This document shows, in pieces, positions 26,301-37,109 of a stretch of 64,000 bases of DNA (positions within the stretch are counted from its first letter, which is position 1; each line of letters opens with the position of its first letter). The stretch covers positions 2,046,001-2,110,000 of the forward strand of contig PQWQ01000003.1 in NCBI GenBank assembly GCA_002943765.1, given 5' to 3'. Source of the stretch: Psoroptes ovis. Taxonomy: Eukaryota; Arthropoda; Arachnida; Sarcoptiformes; Psoroptidae. Made by a program: the position numbers and the translations under genes. Under the pieces are notes generated by a model. That model was not told the DNA's origin and ran no database searches. It saw only the letters and a program-made list of their open reading frames with translations.

Positions 26301-28722
26301 AAGAAACAAACAAATAAAGAAACTTAAAGGCATACAGCAATTGCAATAATGATTATAATAATTAGACAAAATCATTGTTAAGAAATAGATGATGATGGAA
26401 AATGAAGTGTGGTACAGCTGTCCGATTGATGAATGATGTGTGGAACAATCATGATGATGATGATAATGCTTGATTTCAAGAGAATTAAATTTGAAAAAAA
26501 TTGATTGAAAATCAATCGATCAATCAATGATTGATCAATTGATGGAATAATTGAATGATAATGGAAAACTTCTCAATCGAAATTCTCACTGATGATTATG
26601 ATTCAATGAAATTATTTAATTGTTGAGCCAAGATTAGAATTAAACAAAAATGATTCATATCAATCAATCAGTATATCAATCATAAGTATTCAATTTATCT
26701 TTTAAATTAAAACATAAATAATTACTCTCGAATTTCATCAATTTTTGTTCTACATATTCATCACAAAATTACACTTTACCAATATATACCAGACCATTCA
26801 AACAATGATGACGATTGATTGAATTTTATTCATAATTGTTTTCATTCATCTTAAACAATGAAACCGAAATTCATTAGGTCAAACAAATAATTATGATTTT
26901 GATAATGATTTTAATCCAGATTCATAAAGGGTTAGGTTTTCCTTCTTAAAATCGACTCAATTATTAATAAAACAATTAAAATTTTTTTCTATTATAGTCG
27001 ATTCATCTCTTCAAATCAATTGATTAAAATTTTTCAATGAAAAATGAAAACAATTAAAAAACAAAATCTTTTCATCATTAATATTCATTGGGCCAAATTT
27101 AAAAAACAAATCCACCATTGAAATGTGCATTTGTTTCGAAATTTTCACCCATTCAATTTTCCAATTCAAATATTATCAATGAAATTCAACGTCTTTGAAA
27201 TTGAAAATAATAATAATATGAATAGATTTTCATTAGATTGAATATCAAATTATAGAAAATGAGAAATCAATTTGATCGAAAAAACAAAATAAAACAATGC
27301 AAGACACAGAAAAACCTTTTTTAAATCTGCTCGGTTCAATGATCATCAATGATGATGATCAGATATTCGTATCGCCACATAACTCTTGCATACACACACA
27401 TGTTTTCTTATCAACATTTTTCTTTGATTTATTTATATTTAGACATCATTACTATGCCATCAAATGAAATGAAATTCAAAAAAAATCAATTTTTACAAGT
27501 AAAATTAATCTTTTTTCGCTTATTTTTTGAATCTCCAATATATAATGATGACCACAATAATCAATAGCAGGCAAAAAATAGCTTCAACAACAAGCAAATA
27601 AGCAATCAAACAAACAACGATAATCATGTATTTTGAAAGGCAACACATATTTTTCCAAATATTACTTGGATATCATAATTAATAATCAAGATAGTTATTT
27701 TAACAACGATGATGATGGTCATTTCGAATAGAAATATTAATGAAACTTGAGATTATTTTTCATTATTATTATGATAATCATTAAAAAAAATATTAATTGA
27801 AAAATAATCAGTTTTTTGTTCTTTAATTTCAAATGAGAAATTTCATTTTCGTTTTAGTTTTTATTTGAAATTTTAATCAAAAAAATCTTTTTTTTGATTA
27901 TTTTCAAAATTCAAAAAACAAATTTTCGTGATTTATTATCATCATGATCATTGAATTCAATTTTTGCTTGATTTCCATTTGTATGCTCTTATGTTGTTTT
28001 TTATTTTGAAAATTGAAAGTTAATTTAACCATAAAAACAATTTTTTCCAATGCCATTATATTCTTTGAATTGATTTTTTTTCTTTTTAATTCACACTAAA
28101 TCAATCGATTTCAACATGGAAAAATTTTCCAATCAAAAAAAGGCTAATATTTGAAATTGATCCAAAATTTCATTGTTTTTTTTCCGATTTCATAGTTTTT
28201 ATTGTTTTATTTAATACAAATCGATAAATCAAAGAAAAAAATTAATAAAAGAAGATTATTTCGCACACACATACTAAAACAATTGCGATAAATCTAAATG
28301 CATTATACATTTGTTGTCCCGAAAAATTAAAATATGAAATTTTTCAAGCCCTTCCAATCGTAGGTTGTTGTAAATATCAAAAGTATGACGGCAAATGTTT
28401 GACTAATATAATTTAAATGAAATGAAAATTTTTTTTTGTTCAAAAAAAATTCAAATAATGAAATAATCACCGAAAATGGTAATAATAATGATATAATTAT
28501 AATATATGAAATGAAAAATTTAAATGTTTTATAATAATAATAATAATAATAATGTTGTTGATGCTAATAATGATGATGATGATGATGATAATGAATAGAA
28601 TTAAATGATGACTTTGATCCTAAAGAAAACAGAAATTTCACAATTGATCTAAGCTTGCGTTTTGTTTCATTCGACAAATCTATATAAAATCAATCGTAGA
28701 ATCAATTCGTTTGTTTGTTTAT
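23345..28722. other. 5.4-kb gene-poor region
   Basis: Upstream region of the claudin-like gene and 3' flank of HACD3. It is AT-rich with A/T runs, an AGA run near 25073-25092, GAT/ATG repeats and a TCTC run at about 26200-26208. One 50-residue proline-rich open frame on the minus strand (25382-25534) is listed separately. Nothing else could be supported. Confidence 0.55.
25382..25534 (-). CDS. possible 3'-terminal proline-rich exon (low confidence)
   Basis: A 50-codon open frame ending in TAA at 25382-25384. It encodes basic, proline-rich sequence with two blocks (KPPPPPQSK and KQPPPPLPSSIR) of the kind that bind SH3/WW/EVH1 domains. A possible acceptor (GATTCAG) precedes GVVQEKFISF. No partner exon was found upstream on the minus strand, and the proline blocks sit on simple GGT repeats, so it may be chance. 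Confidence 0.2.
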   Translation of the reverse strand, partial: NIFLPVVHNHHSRDSGVVQEKFISFKPPPPPQSKIQSIKQPPPPLPSSIR

Positions 28723-30367
28723 TTATTGAATTTTTCGTTTCGATACGTTCAATATTTTTGCACGTCGTCTATACATGTGTAACATTAGAAAATATGATGC
28801 TGATGCAAACACATTAGATTGAATATGAATTAGTGAAAACTTTTAATTATAAATAATCAGAGAAAAAACAAACACTTACTTGGAAATAGAATAAAATTTA
28901 AATATATTCGTAAAAATGTTGGCATATAAAATGAAAAATTCATTATATTTGGTAAAAATATTGAAAATTTTTCACTTTGTTCAAATAATGGAATGCTTAA
29001 ATAGACAATTACACCTGGCCAAATAAAAGCAAAATGAGTTAATGAATTAATTAATGAAATAGAAAAAGCATTCATTATTCATTCTTTAAGTTTTTTGCTG
29101 AAAAAAATACCTTCAAAAATGAAACCCAATGGAAATAATATCAACCATGCATTGTATCGTATCCATGTGACAAAACGAATATTTACTTTGAATATATGTA
29201 ACATGTAATATGGATATCTATGATGATGAAAATTGCTTGTTAGTCATTTTTTCCAATATTTTCATCTAAATATGGATCAATGAATGATATTTACCTGACC
29301 ATTTCAGATAATGTATAAATAAATAATAGATAAAATGTTGCATAATGTGATTGAATTTCTGTATGATAATCGATCAAAATGAATATGAAAAATGTACGGC
29401 CAATTAATTGCATTAATGGTGTAATGAATGATCCATTCGTATAGCCTAATAATGGATTCAATATTTCCAATATTTGCATTAAATTTAAAAATTTTATAGG
29501 AAATTTCAATGATGGATATATGGTTCGTATCGATTCTGAACCTTCTTTAATATAATGTATGAAAAATATAACAAATATATAAATATAACCGACAAGTTGG
29601 AATAGATTATATAAGAATAGATATGCTGTTTTAAAATCTTGAACTATATGAAACAAGTAATAAATTTTTAAAAAAAATTAATTAATTTTGATATTTTTTC
29701 CTTCATATAAAAAATAATTTACCACGATTTTTTCGACCACGACCAAAATTTCTATCTTTGTACATACGTGTTGAACGATTATTGCTTGTCAAATGACTAT
29801 TTAATACATCATCATCAATATCACGTATTTTATTATCATTATCATCATCAGAAGAAGAAGAATCAAAATCTTGTTGTTTGATACGATCAAAATCAACTTT
29901 TAACCATTGTGGTTTATTTGATTGATCTAATAATCTTGGCCATGATAACATTAATTTTTTACGCAATACAAATTCAACATTACGATCAGATATTTTGTAA
30001 AAACTTTTCTAAATTATTTTCAAGAGAAAAATGAATGGAAAAATTCAGATATCATCAGAAATAATGTAAATTCTCAACGAACCTCTGGTATGACTTCTGA
30101 ATGTAATTCAATCGAAATGGAATATTCATTCAAACCTTTAGCACCGATACCGACAGCAAAAAAATATAAATTTTTCTCTTTCAAATCAATCACTGGTGAC
30201 TTTGAATTGAGATAACAATGAGAATTATTCAAATTGTATTTCAAAAATGATAGAATTCAAGATGATACCTTGACATTTTTTAAATCTATTTTCAATGTTA
30301 TTGAATCAGATGTTTGACCCCAATAAACAAATGGACTTAGATTACTGCTATTATTCGTGATGCTCAT
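28723..30367 (-). CDS. HACD3: very-long-chain 3-hydroxyacyl-CoA dehydratase with N-terminal CS domain
   Basis: Seven exons: 30367-30269, 30199-30083, 30008-29723, 29643-29295, 29217-29111, 29014-28880, 28799-28723; phases join and give 389 aa. Residues 1 to about 110 form a CS/p23-like domain (SPFVYWGQTSDSITLKIDL, opening like vertebrate HACD3). An acidic/Ser linker follows, then the PTPLA dehydratase domain with about six membrane segments (TAYLFLYNLFQLVGYIYIF, LIQLIGRTFFIFILID-like, ETLSEMVRYPYYM-like SEMVRY core, TWIRYNAWLILFPLGFIFEG, LPNIMNFSFY). HACD enzymes remove water from 3-hydroxyacyl-CoA in the third step of the ER fatty-acid elongation cycle. The C-terminus is basic (RRRAKILNVSKRKIQ), as in HACD3. 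It lies 313 bp downstream of the next gene on the same strand. Confidence 0.9.
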
Positions 30368-30680
30368 TTTCGATATTTAATTTTGACTTATTTTTTGCAC
30401 TGATCAAATATTTGAAACAAAATTGATTAGATTTCTATTTACTTTTTAGGTAACAAAACAAAACAAATCGAAACATAATCGTCTATGAATGAATAATCAC
30501 AACAAAAATCCCGCACATGTACACATAATCATCAAATCAAAATCTGAAAAAAATAAGAAAACAAAGAATTTTATTTTATGAATTTCATTCAAAAGATGGC
30601 GATGAGCCAATGATGATAGTGAATTCAAAAAAAATTGATGTTTCGATGCAAAAATTAATGCTGAAAATTTATGAAAAAAT
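30368..30680. other. spacer between coiled-coil gene and HACD3
   Basis: 313 bp, AT-rich, between the stop of the coiled-coil gene and the HACD3 ATG on the same strand. It should contain the HACD3 promoter and 5'UTR; no exon is seen. Confidence 0.5.
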
Positions 30681-31436
30681 TCAAAATTTTTTCTCATCAA
30701 AATCATTAACAATATTTTGCCATGCCATCGTTGAATATTGAAGTTGTTGTAAACGATATTTTAATGATTGGATTTCATTCATATCTGAATTTAAATCCAA
30801 ATTTGATTCGATTTGTTTTGGCTCATTTTTTGAATTCATTGCTTCAATTTGTTCTTGTATCATACGAAATAGATGTAAAACTTTTGATGAATTTTCTTTA
30901 AGAATTTCAGTCATTTTAATGATTGTTTTCGACTCATTTGTATTATCATTTGTTTCGTTATTGAAAATTTTTGTTTCCATCAATTCGATTGTTTGTCGTG
31001 ATTTTTCAATCAATCTTCGATTAATTTCAGATTTATTTTCAGATAAATAATTTAGATTCTTGAAATTTTCCTGATTGTCATTGATGATTTTTGAATAAAA
31101 TTCAATGAATGATTGAAATGTTTTGACAATCGCTTTGTGATTATCATTGATTATCATCGATTTATAATCATTTGATGATTGATCATTATCGATTAAATCT
31201 TGAAATTGTTGATTATTATCTTTAATTTCTTGCAATAAATTATAATATCGAGCTAGATTTGTATAAATTTTTGCATTTCGTTTATTTTTAACCTTACCAA
31301 TCAAATAGATGAGTATTTTTTGTAGATTCTGTTTTTTCAACAAATGATCATTCAATTCTAAATTGTTCAAATTTAAATTAAATTCTTCATTAGTCCATTG
31401 TTTTAATTCATTTTCATTGATATTATCGGCGAACAT
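30681..31436 (-). CDS. hypothetical coiled-coil protein, 251 aa
   Basis: Single-exon ORF with ATG at 31434-31436. It is rich in Asn, Lys, Glu and Leu, with helical heptad patterns along most of its length (residues about 25-70, 100-150, 175-240) and no membrane segment or signal peptide. The C-terminal segment (IQSLKYRLQQLQYSTMAWQNIV) is the best-ordered part. It was not recognised; size, helix content and the C-terminal pattern would fit a small structural subunit (a kinetochore- or spindle-type component, for example), but that is a guess. Codon use and lack of simple repeats support a real gene. Confidence 0.65.
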   Translation of the reverse strand: MFADNINENELKQWTNEEFNLNLNNLELNDHLLKKQNLQKILIYLIGKVKNKRNAKIYTNLARYYNLLQEIKDNNQQFQDLIDNDQSSNDYKSMIINDNHKAIVKTFQSFIEFYSKIINDNQENFKNLNYLSENKSEINRRLIEKSRQTIELMETKIFNNETNDNTNESKTIIKMTEILKENSSKVLHLFRMIQEQIEAMNSKNEPKQIESNLDLNSDMNEIQSLKYRLQQLQYSTMAWQNIVNDFDEKKF

Positions 31437-31866
31437 CTTTTTGTTTTATTGAAAAATAATTAAATTTTTTTAATTGAAAAAATTTTTTTTCAAATTATTT
31501 AAAAAATTCAACCGAAATTTCAATCGTGTCCATTCGTAGAATACGTTTCGTGATTTTTTCTCTGTATACCCTAGATGGCAGTGCTTGTTTTCGAGAATCT
31601 TATGCATGCACGAGCATGCCAAACAGGAACCAAATTACTAATAAAAGATAGGGATTTATCGCATTTTGTATTATAGAAACTGCAACATTGAATTTCCAAG
31701 TATAATCTCAGCCATTACAATCTATCATGAAATTCTGATTCTGATTGTTCTGGTTTTCATGACAAATAAATATTATTATTATTATTTGTTAAATAAGAAA
31801 AGGCATGATGACGTTGTCAGATGCATCCCAGATTGATGTTTGCATGTAAATAACATGTAAATATTA
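31437..31866. other. region between coiled-coil gene and gag relic
   Basis: The first ~120 bp are the promoter side of the coiled-coil gene. From about 31560 the composition changes (CCCTAGATGGCAGTGCTTG, a GCATGC-containing palindrome at about 31603-31620), which suggests non-coding retroelement remains continuing into the gag relic. No ends were identified. Confidence 0.35.
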
Positions 31867-31899
31867 TTATTTGTAAATATGCAATATAGTTTTATTATT

Positions 31900-32232
31900 G
31901 ATCATCGATGGTTTATCGGTGATCAGATTTGTATTTTCGACAGCTTGCGCTATCGCGATTACATCGCGAGGCGATTTGGGCATTTCTGGTAAACTCACGA
32001 TCTTATCTTTTAGAAGACCATTTAAGGCGCCAATAAGATGCAATCGAACGATTTGGAGCTGACAGACTTTGCTGCTTTGAGGAAAAACCAAGTCCACTAA
32101 TTCTGTTGCTCGGTGGATTGATTCAGCGGTTCGTTGCGTTCGCGTTTAAGACCCAAAAGCTTTAATGAGTTAGTCATTAAATTATGCTTCAAGCCCTCAA
32201 GCAATTCACCTTTTATCTTGTCGAATGACTGA
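31900..32232 (-). pseudogene. decayed retrotransposon gag fragment
   Basis: Reading the minus strand from about 32232, a frame with SFDKIKGELLEGLKHNLM is open, then must shift to reach ESIHRATELVDLVFPQSSK and IGALNGLLKDKIVSLPEMP, followed by DVIAIAQAVE. The motif 'hydrophobic-NGL-x-DKI ... A-x-AVE' is typical of the C-terminal part of retrotransposon Gag capsids. A frameshift/stop near 32120 breaks it. GC content (GCGCTATCGCG, CATCGCGAGG) is higher than the surroundings, consistent with an insertion. It is not closely similar to the gag fragment at 8.1-8.5 kb. Confidence 0.55.
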
Positions 32233-32838
32233 TAATGATAATTTAATAAAAATCAATTTCATTTCGAAATTTCCATTTTTTTTTAAAAATAATTTTTTTA
32301 ATGAAATTATAAATGTAAAATAAATAAGATTTAAATTGAAGCATCATATAAAATTATATTTTTTTTTTCATTTCATCCTTCATTTTGAATTTCAAATGAT
32401 GAAATGATTATAAGATTTGAAGAAAAGCACAGATAAACATAATAATAATAATAATGATCATAAATTAAAAAATTAAAAACAATTTAAAAGAATTTGTAAA
32501 TAATTTCCATAATTCTTTATGTTTTCATATAAAAAGAGAAAAAAAATATATGAAAGATTCAATTAAGAATATTTTGAATAAAAAAAATATGAATCCATTT
32601 CGAAAAAGGTGACGACCACCTGTTGATTTTTCGCTTGATTTTGGTTTTTTTTTTTGAATTTTGATTTGATTTTGTTTTAAATTTGCCGTTTTTTTTGGAT
32701 TGCGCCCGCAATATATTGAAGCACATTCGAACCGTGGAAACAATTGATGATTTTTCGTTTTTTCTTAATAAATTTTAATTTATTTGGTTTTTTTTTGAAG
32801 AAGCGAAAGATGATTCTTTTTTGTATTTATTTTTTGGT
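32233..32838. other. 3' flank of the myosin rod gene
   Basis: AT-rich sequence with T-runs; it should hold the 3'UTR of the minus-strand myosin rod gene. A 72-codon minus-strand open frame (32525-32743) has no recognisable similarity and is treated as chance. Confidence 0.5.
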
Positions 32839-35800
32839 TTAAAGTATTTCAGCATCCAATTTCATTGTATCCAATCGCTGTTTGTTTGGTAATGAATCAA
32901 AATGAATGAAAGATGAAAAATCTGTATAAGAAATTTCAAAAATTTAATACTTACCACAGGACTAGTCGATCGTCGTGACACAAGTGGAGATACAAATGAA
33001 CTTGCACGTGTTTTTGCTCTTAATTTTGCCAAATTTGTTTGACTATTATCAGCTCTATCTTCAGCCTCCTCTAATTCAGTTGTCAATTTACGATATTTGG
33101 CCATATTTAATGCTGCAATTTCTTCAGCTTCTTCTATTTGTCGTTTATATGCTTTACATTTTTGGCTTAATTTTTCAGCTAATTCTTGTAAATGTTCTGT
33201 ATTCTTTTTCATTTCATCTAATTCAAATTCTGTTTCTTTGATTCTACGGTCCGCTTTACGTAGATTTTTCGATGATTCAGCATATTTTCTTTGTTCACTT
33301 TCTAATTCTTGTGTCAATTCACGTACACGTGCTTCAAGTTTGGCTATTGTTTTACGTCCAGCAATCATTGCTTGTTGTTCAGCTTCATCTAATCGCACTT
33401 GTAATTCTTTCACTTGTTCTTCTAATGATTTACGCATCTTTTCTTCGGCTTGTGCATGATCTTGTTCTTCTTTAAGTTCATCAGCTAATCTAGCTGCATC
33501 CATGATTGCTTTTTTACATTTATCATCCAATAATCTTAATTCATTTAATGTTTCATCTAAATCAGATTTCAATATTTGATGTTCACCTTCTAATTTACGT
33601 TTGGCATTCGATAATGCAGCATTCATTCCATTCAATTCTTGATTCAATTCATTCAAATCGCTTAATTCATTTTCAAGATTTCTGCATTTACGATCAGACA
33701 ATTCTAACATTGTTCTTGTTTGGTCTAATTCATTATGTAATGCATGACATTTACGTTCAGATTGTGCATACAATTCTTGTGCTTCTTCTTTTTCTCTTCG
33801 TTCCCGATCACATTGATGTTGTAATTCTTTGATATTATCTTGTAATTTATGAATAAAGCTTTGTGCTTCCGACAATTGTTTATTGACACCATCTAATGCC
33901 ATTTCTAATTCAACAATATCACTTTCAAGTTTCTTCTTGGCTTTCAATGCTTCAGCACGTCCTCTGGCTTCTTGTTCTAAACTGACTTGCATTTGATCCA
34001 ATGTTTTTTGCATATTCTTGCGTACATTTTCGAATTCTTCTTCTTTTTCACGAATATGTTTGTCATGTTCAATCTTAGCTTGTTCCAATGCTTGTTGAGC
34101 AGCATATACTTTATTTTCTTCCATTTCCAATGCAGTTTCAGTTTCGGCCAATGCATTCTGTAATTCTTCTTTTTCCATTTGTAATCGTTTACGATTCATT
34201 TCTAAATCATTAATTTGTCTGCTACTTTCGCTTAATTGATCCAATAAATCTTTAACTTCAGTCTGTAAGTTTTTATTTTCACGTTTAGCCGTTTCATATT
34301 GTTCTTGTAATTCTTCATATGCAGCTTTCAATTTATATAATTCAGTCGACAAGTTGCGGCATTCTTTCTGTGATGCATCAAGTTCATTGGCTAAATCGCT
34401 GCAACGTTGTTTCCATTCCATTATTTCTTTCATGCAAGCTTTGACTTTTTTGTCCAATGTAACGGCCAATGCTCGTGTTTGTTCCAATTCATTAGCCAAT
34501 TCATCATTTTCTTCAGATAATTTTTGTTTAGCTTTTTCTAAGCTTGATACTTTGATATTTAATTGTTCAATATGATCATCAGCTTCTTGCAAGCGTATTG
34601 TCATTTTCTTTCTCATTTCTTCCATTTCTTCACGTAATACAAAACCAGCGCTTTCAAATTTAGCTTTCCATTGTTGTACTTCTTCCAATGCTTTGCTAAT
34701 TTGATTATGAAGATTTCTTTTAATTGTTTCATCATCATCAATTGTTTTTCTTGCACCTTCTAATTCAAGTTCGAGGTTACGATATTTACTTAGAATAGCA
34801 AGACGTTCCTATTTATTGGAGACAAAATATTAATTCAAAATTGTATGAAAATGATTACTTCCAAAAAAAAAATTACCTGTGTTTCATGTGCTAATTGAGT
34901 TTTCGTTTCCTCTAATTCACGTTTCAATTGATCTTTAATCTTTTCAATACTTTCCAATTGTGCTTGTGCTTCTTGATATTGTTTTTCGGCTTCAATTTTT
35001 TGATATTCAATCTTCTTTTTCGATGCTTCCGTATCTTGTATTGTACGTTGTGCATCTTCAAATTTCTTTTTCTCTTCTTTCAATTGTAATTCTAATTGTT
35101 TATTATGACGTTCAAGATTTGCCTATTTCATTGTTGTCATTATTGTCATTGTTATTGTCATTATGTTCAAATTGAAAAGAAGATATAAATAAATTAATGA
35201 AATAATTAATTAATATAAATTAAATTGATTGCAACAAGTGGATAAAAATAAATTTTTTTTTAATATCAAAAAGCACAAAATTTAAATTTCAAGAAGAAAA
35301 TTCGAAGAAATTCAAAAAGAAAAAAATTGATTCCATTTTTAGCAAAATTTAAAATAAACTAAATTATCATTAGACTAAATTGGTAACGTAACGAATATTC
35401 AAAAATAATATTCAAAGATATTTTTCTTATAAAAATAAATGCATTCAGACAGTGATAATGATTTTATTTTCTTTGAAAAAAAATGTTTAATTTTAGCAAA
35501 TCATTTCATCTTTTTAACAAATATTTCTCTCAGAGAGAAATATTCTTTATTTTAAATGATTAAATGCTACAAATTCAAAAATTGTCGATTGCTTACACTA
35601 CTTTCACCATCAACATCATCATCATCATCAGCATGGAAATATTTTATTTCTTATCCTTATAACTATAATTAGCCATTCGTATTTATTATTATTATTATCT
35701 AAAGAATTATAATCATATTTTATTAGTCTGTATGTCAGTGTATGCTTGTCAGTGTTTTCATTTTTTTTAGTTTTTAATCGTTTCATTTCTCTTGAAATAT

Positions 35801-37109
35801 TATTATTATTGCATTCACTATTTTTATTATTATTATTTTGATTGTAAGACTAACGAAATTAGTAGGAATTCAGTTAGTGATGATTGCAATTATTTTAAAG
35901 AAATTACACTGAATTCTTGTGTTTTTTTTTTTTTTTTTTTTTTTTTGGCAAATTCCATCAAGAAAAATTAATGAAATTTAATGGGATTTAAATAAATGTT
36001 ATTATAAATGAATTTTTTTCAAATTGTATCAAAATTTGAAATAATAAAATATGCAATGGATTGTCCGAAAAATTATTGCTGATCCTTAATAGGCATTTCC
36101 ATTGATTCATCAGCGATGAATTTAATGGACAACCCAAAGATCATAATCGTAATCTAGAAAAAAAAACTTAATATGATTCAACTTACCTGTACTTTTCTTC
36201 CATTTTCCAATTGTGCTTGTAAATCAGATATTTGTACCGTTAAGGTTGCATTATCTTTTTCGACTCTGTATTTTTTTTTAAAAGTTGGATTAGATATTGG
36301 AACATAATATTAATTTAGGTTGAAAAAGTAAAATTAATTGCTTACTTTGATTTTGCTTTATTTGTTTGATCAATTTGTTCTTGTGTTTCATTCAATATAT
36401 CGGTATTTCGTTTTCGTAATGATAATGATTCGGTTTCGTGATTTACGTTCGATGTTTCCAATTCACGACGTAATTTACTTACCTCAGCTTCTAAACGGCG
36501 AACATTTTCAGTTGATAATGTATTATGATTATCTAATTCATCACAACGATTATGTAATTCATCAACTTCTCTGGTTAAATCTGTTCGCTGTTTTTCAGCT
36601 TTAATTCTTGCTTTTCTTTCTTTGTCTAATTCTTCCTCAAGTTCTTCAATTCTGGCCTAAAGTTTGAATAGAAAAATGAATTTTTCGAGTGAAAAAAAAA
36701 TATTTCAATAATTATTTCAAACGTTTGTCCAGCAATGCAAATTTTTGATGATTATTACCTCATAAAGAAAATGTACAACACGCGAACTAGCCTGAAGGAT
36801 CGGTGCTTGTGCTTGTCGTACAATTCGTTTACTTTCAGCACTCAACGTCACTGTAGGCGACATATATTGTGCTTTCTGTTGTAATGGATAAAATGATGAT
36901 TTATCTTCTAATGATGGATCATCTTTGAAATTTGTTTTCAATATTTGTTTAACTTTTTCCAAATCCGATTGTGCCGTAATTCTTTGTTCACGTTCAAGAT
37001 TTGAGCTAATCTCAGTGTCGTTTGATGCTGTTGAATCCATTCTTGTAAATGTTGTTGGTAATTTAGCCGATAATGTAACAATATCAGAAGAAGAGTCAAT
37101 ATCACTCAT
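32839..37109 (-). CDS. headless myosin heavy chain rod protein (myosin rod/myorod-like)
   Basis: Six exons: 37109-36759, 36656-36346, 36265-36187, 35122-34877, 34808-32955, 32877-32839; phases join and give 959 aa. Residues 1-117 are a unique Ser/Thr-rich non-coiled head. Residues about 118-930 are collinear with the S2/LMM rod of muscle myosin II heavy chain: ARIEELEEELDKERKAR, SLSLRKRNTDI, LANELDASQKECRNLSTEL, RENKNLQTEVKDLLDQL, KLEARVRELTQELESEQRK, KAYKRQIEEAEEIAALNMA, EEAEDRADNSQTNLAKLRAK. A short Ser/Arg tail ends RLDTMKLDAEIL. The match is better to the MHC rod than to paramyosin, whose homologous blocks differ. There is no motor domain: the 2.3 kb above exon 1 holds none, and beyond that plus-strand genes begin. 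Such proteins (Drosophila myosin rod protein, mollusc catchin/myorod) co-assemble into thick filaments, but there arise from an internal promoter of the Mhc gene; here it looks like a separate locus. Confidence 0.85.
35520..35544. repeat. 25-bp near-perfect palindrome
   Basis: AATATTTCTCTC, one central A, then GAGAGAAATATT: perfect 12-bp arms with a single-base centre, in the myosin rod intron. Confidence 0.8.
36058..36136. mobile_element. mariner-type miniature element, copy 2
   Basis: Left end GGATTGTCCGAAAAATTATTG; the right end read inward begins GGGTTGTCC and continues to ATCGCTGAT, matching the left arm's TTGCTGAT. It is the same length class (about 78 bp) as the copy at 21403, with more diverged arms, and is inserted in the myosin rod intron. 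Confidence 0.55.

Larger units (their letters stand above)
35123..36186 (-). other. 1.06-kb intron of the myosin rod gene
   Basis: Contains a mariner-type mini-element (36058-36136), a T25 run (35922-35946) and a 12-bp-arm palindrome (35520-35544). No exon is seen; the reading phase across it is exact. Confidence 0.7.

Noticed and set aside
33097..33459. 120-codon plus-strand open frame, Ser/Cys-rich
   Set aside because: It is the antisense shadow of the myosin rod exon; composition follows from the reverse complement of Glu/Leu codons.
32839..37109. Paramyosin (mite group 11 allergen)
   Set aside because: The rod blocks (LANELDASQKECRNLSTEL, KLEARVRELTQELESEQRK, IEEAEEIAALN) are those of the myosin heavy chain rod; the paramyosin N-terminus and tail are absent.
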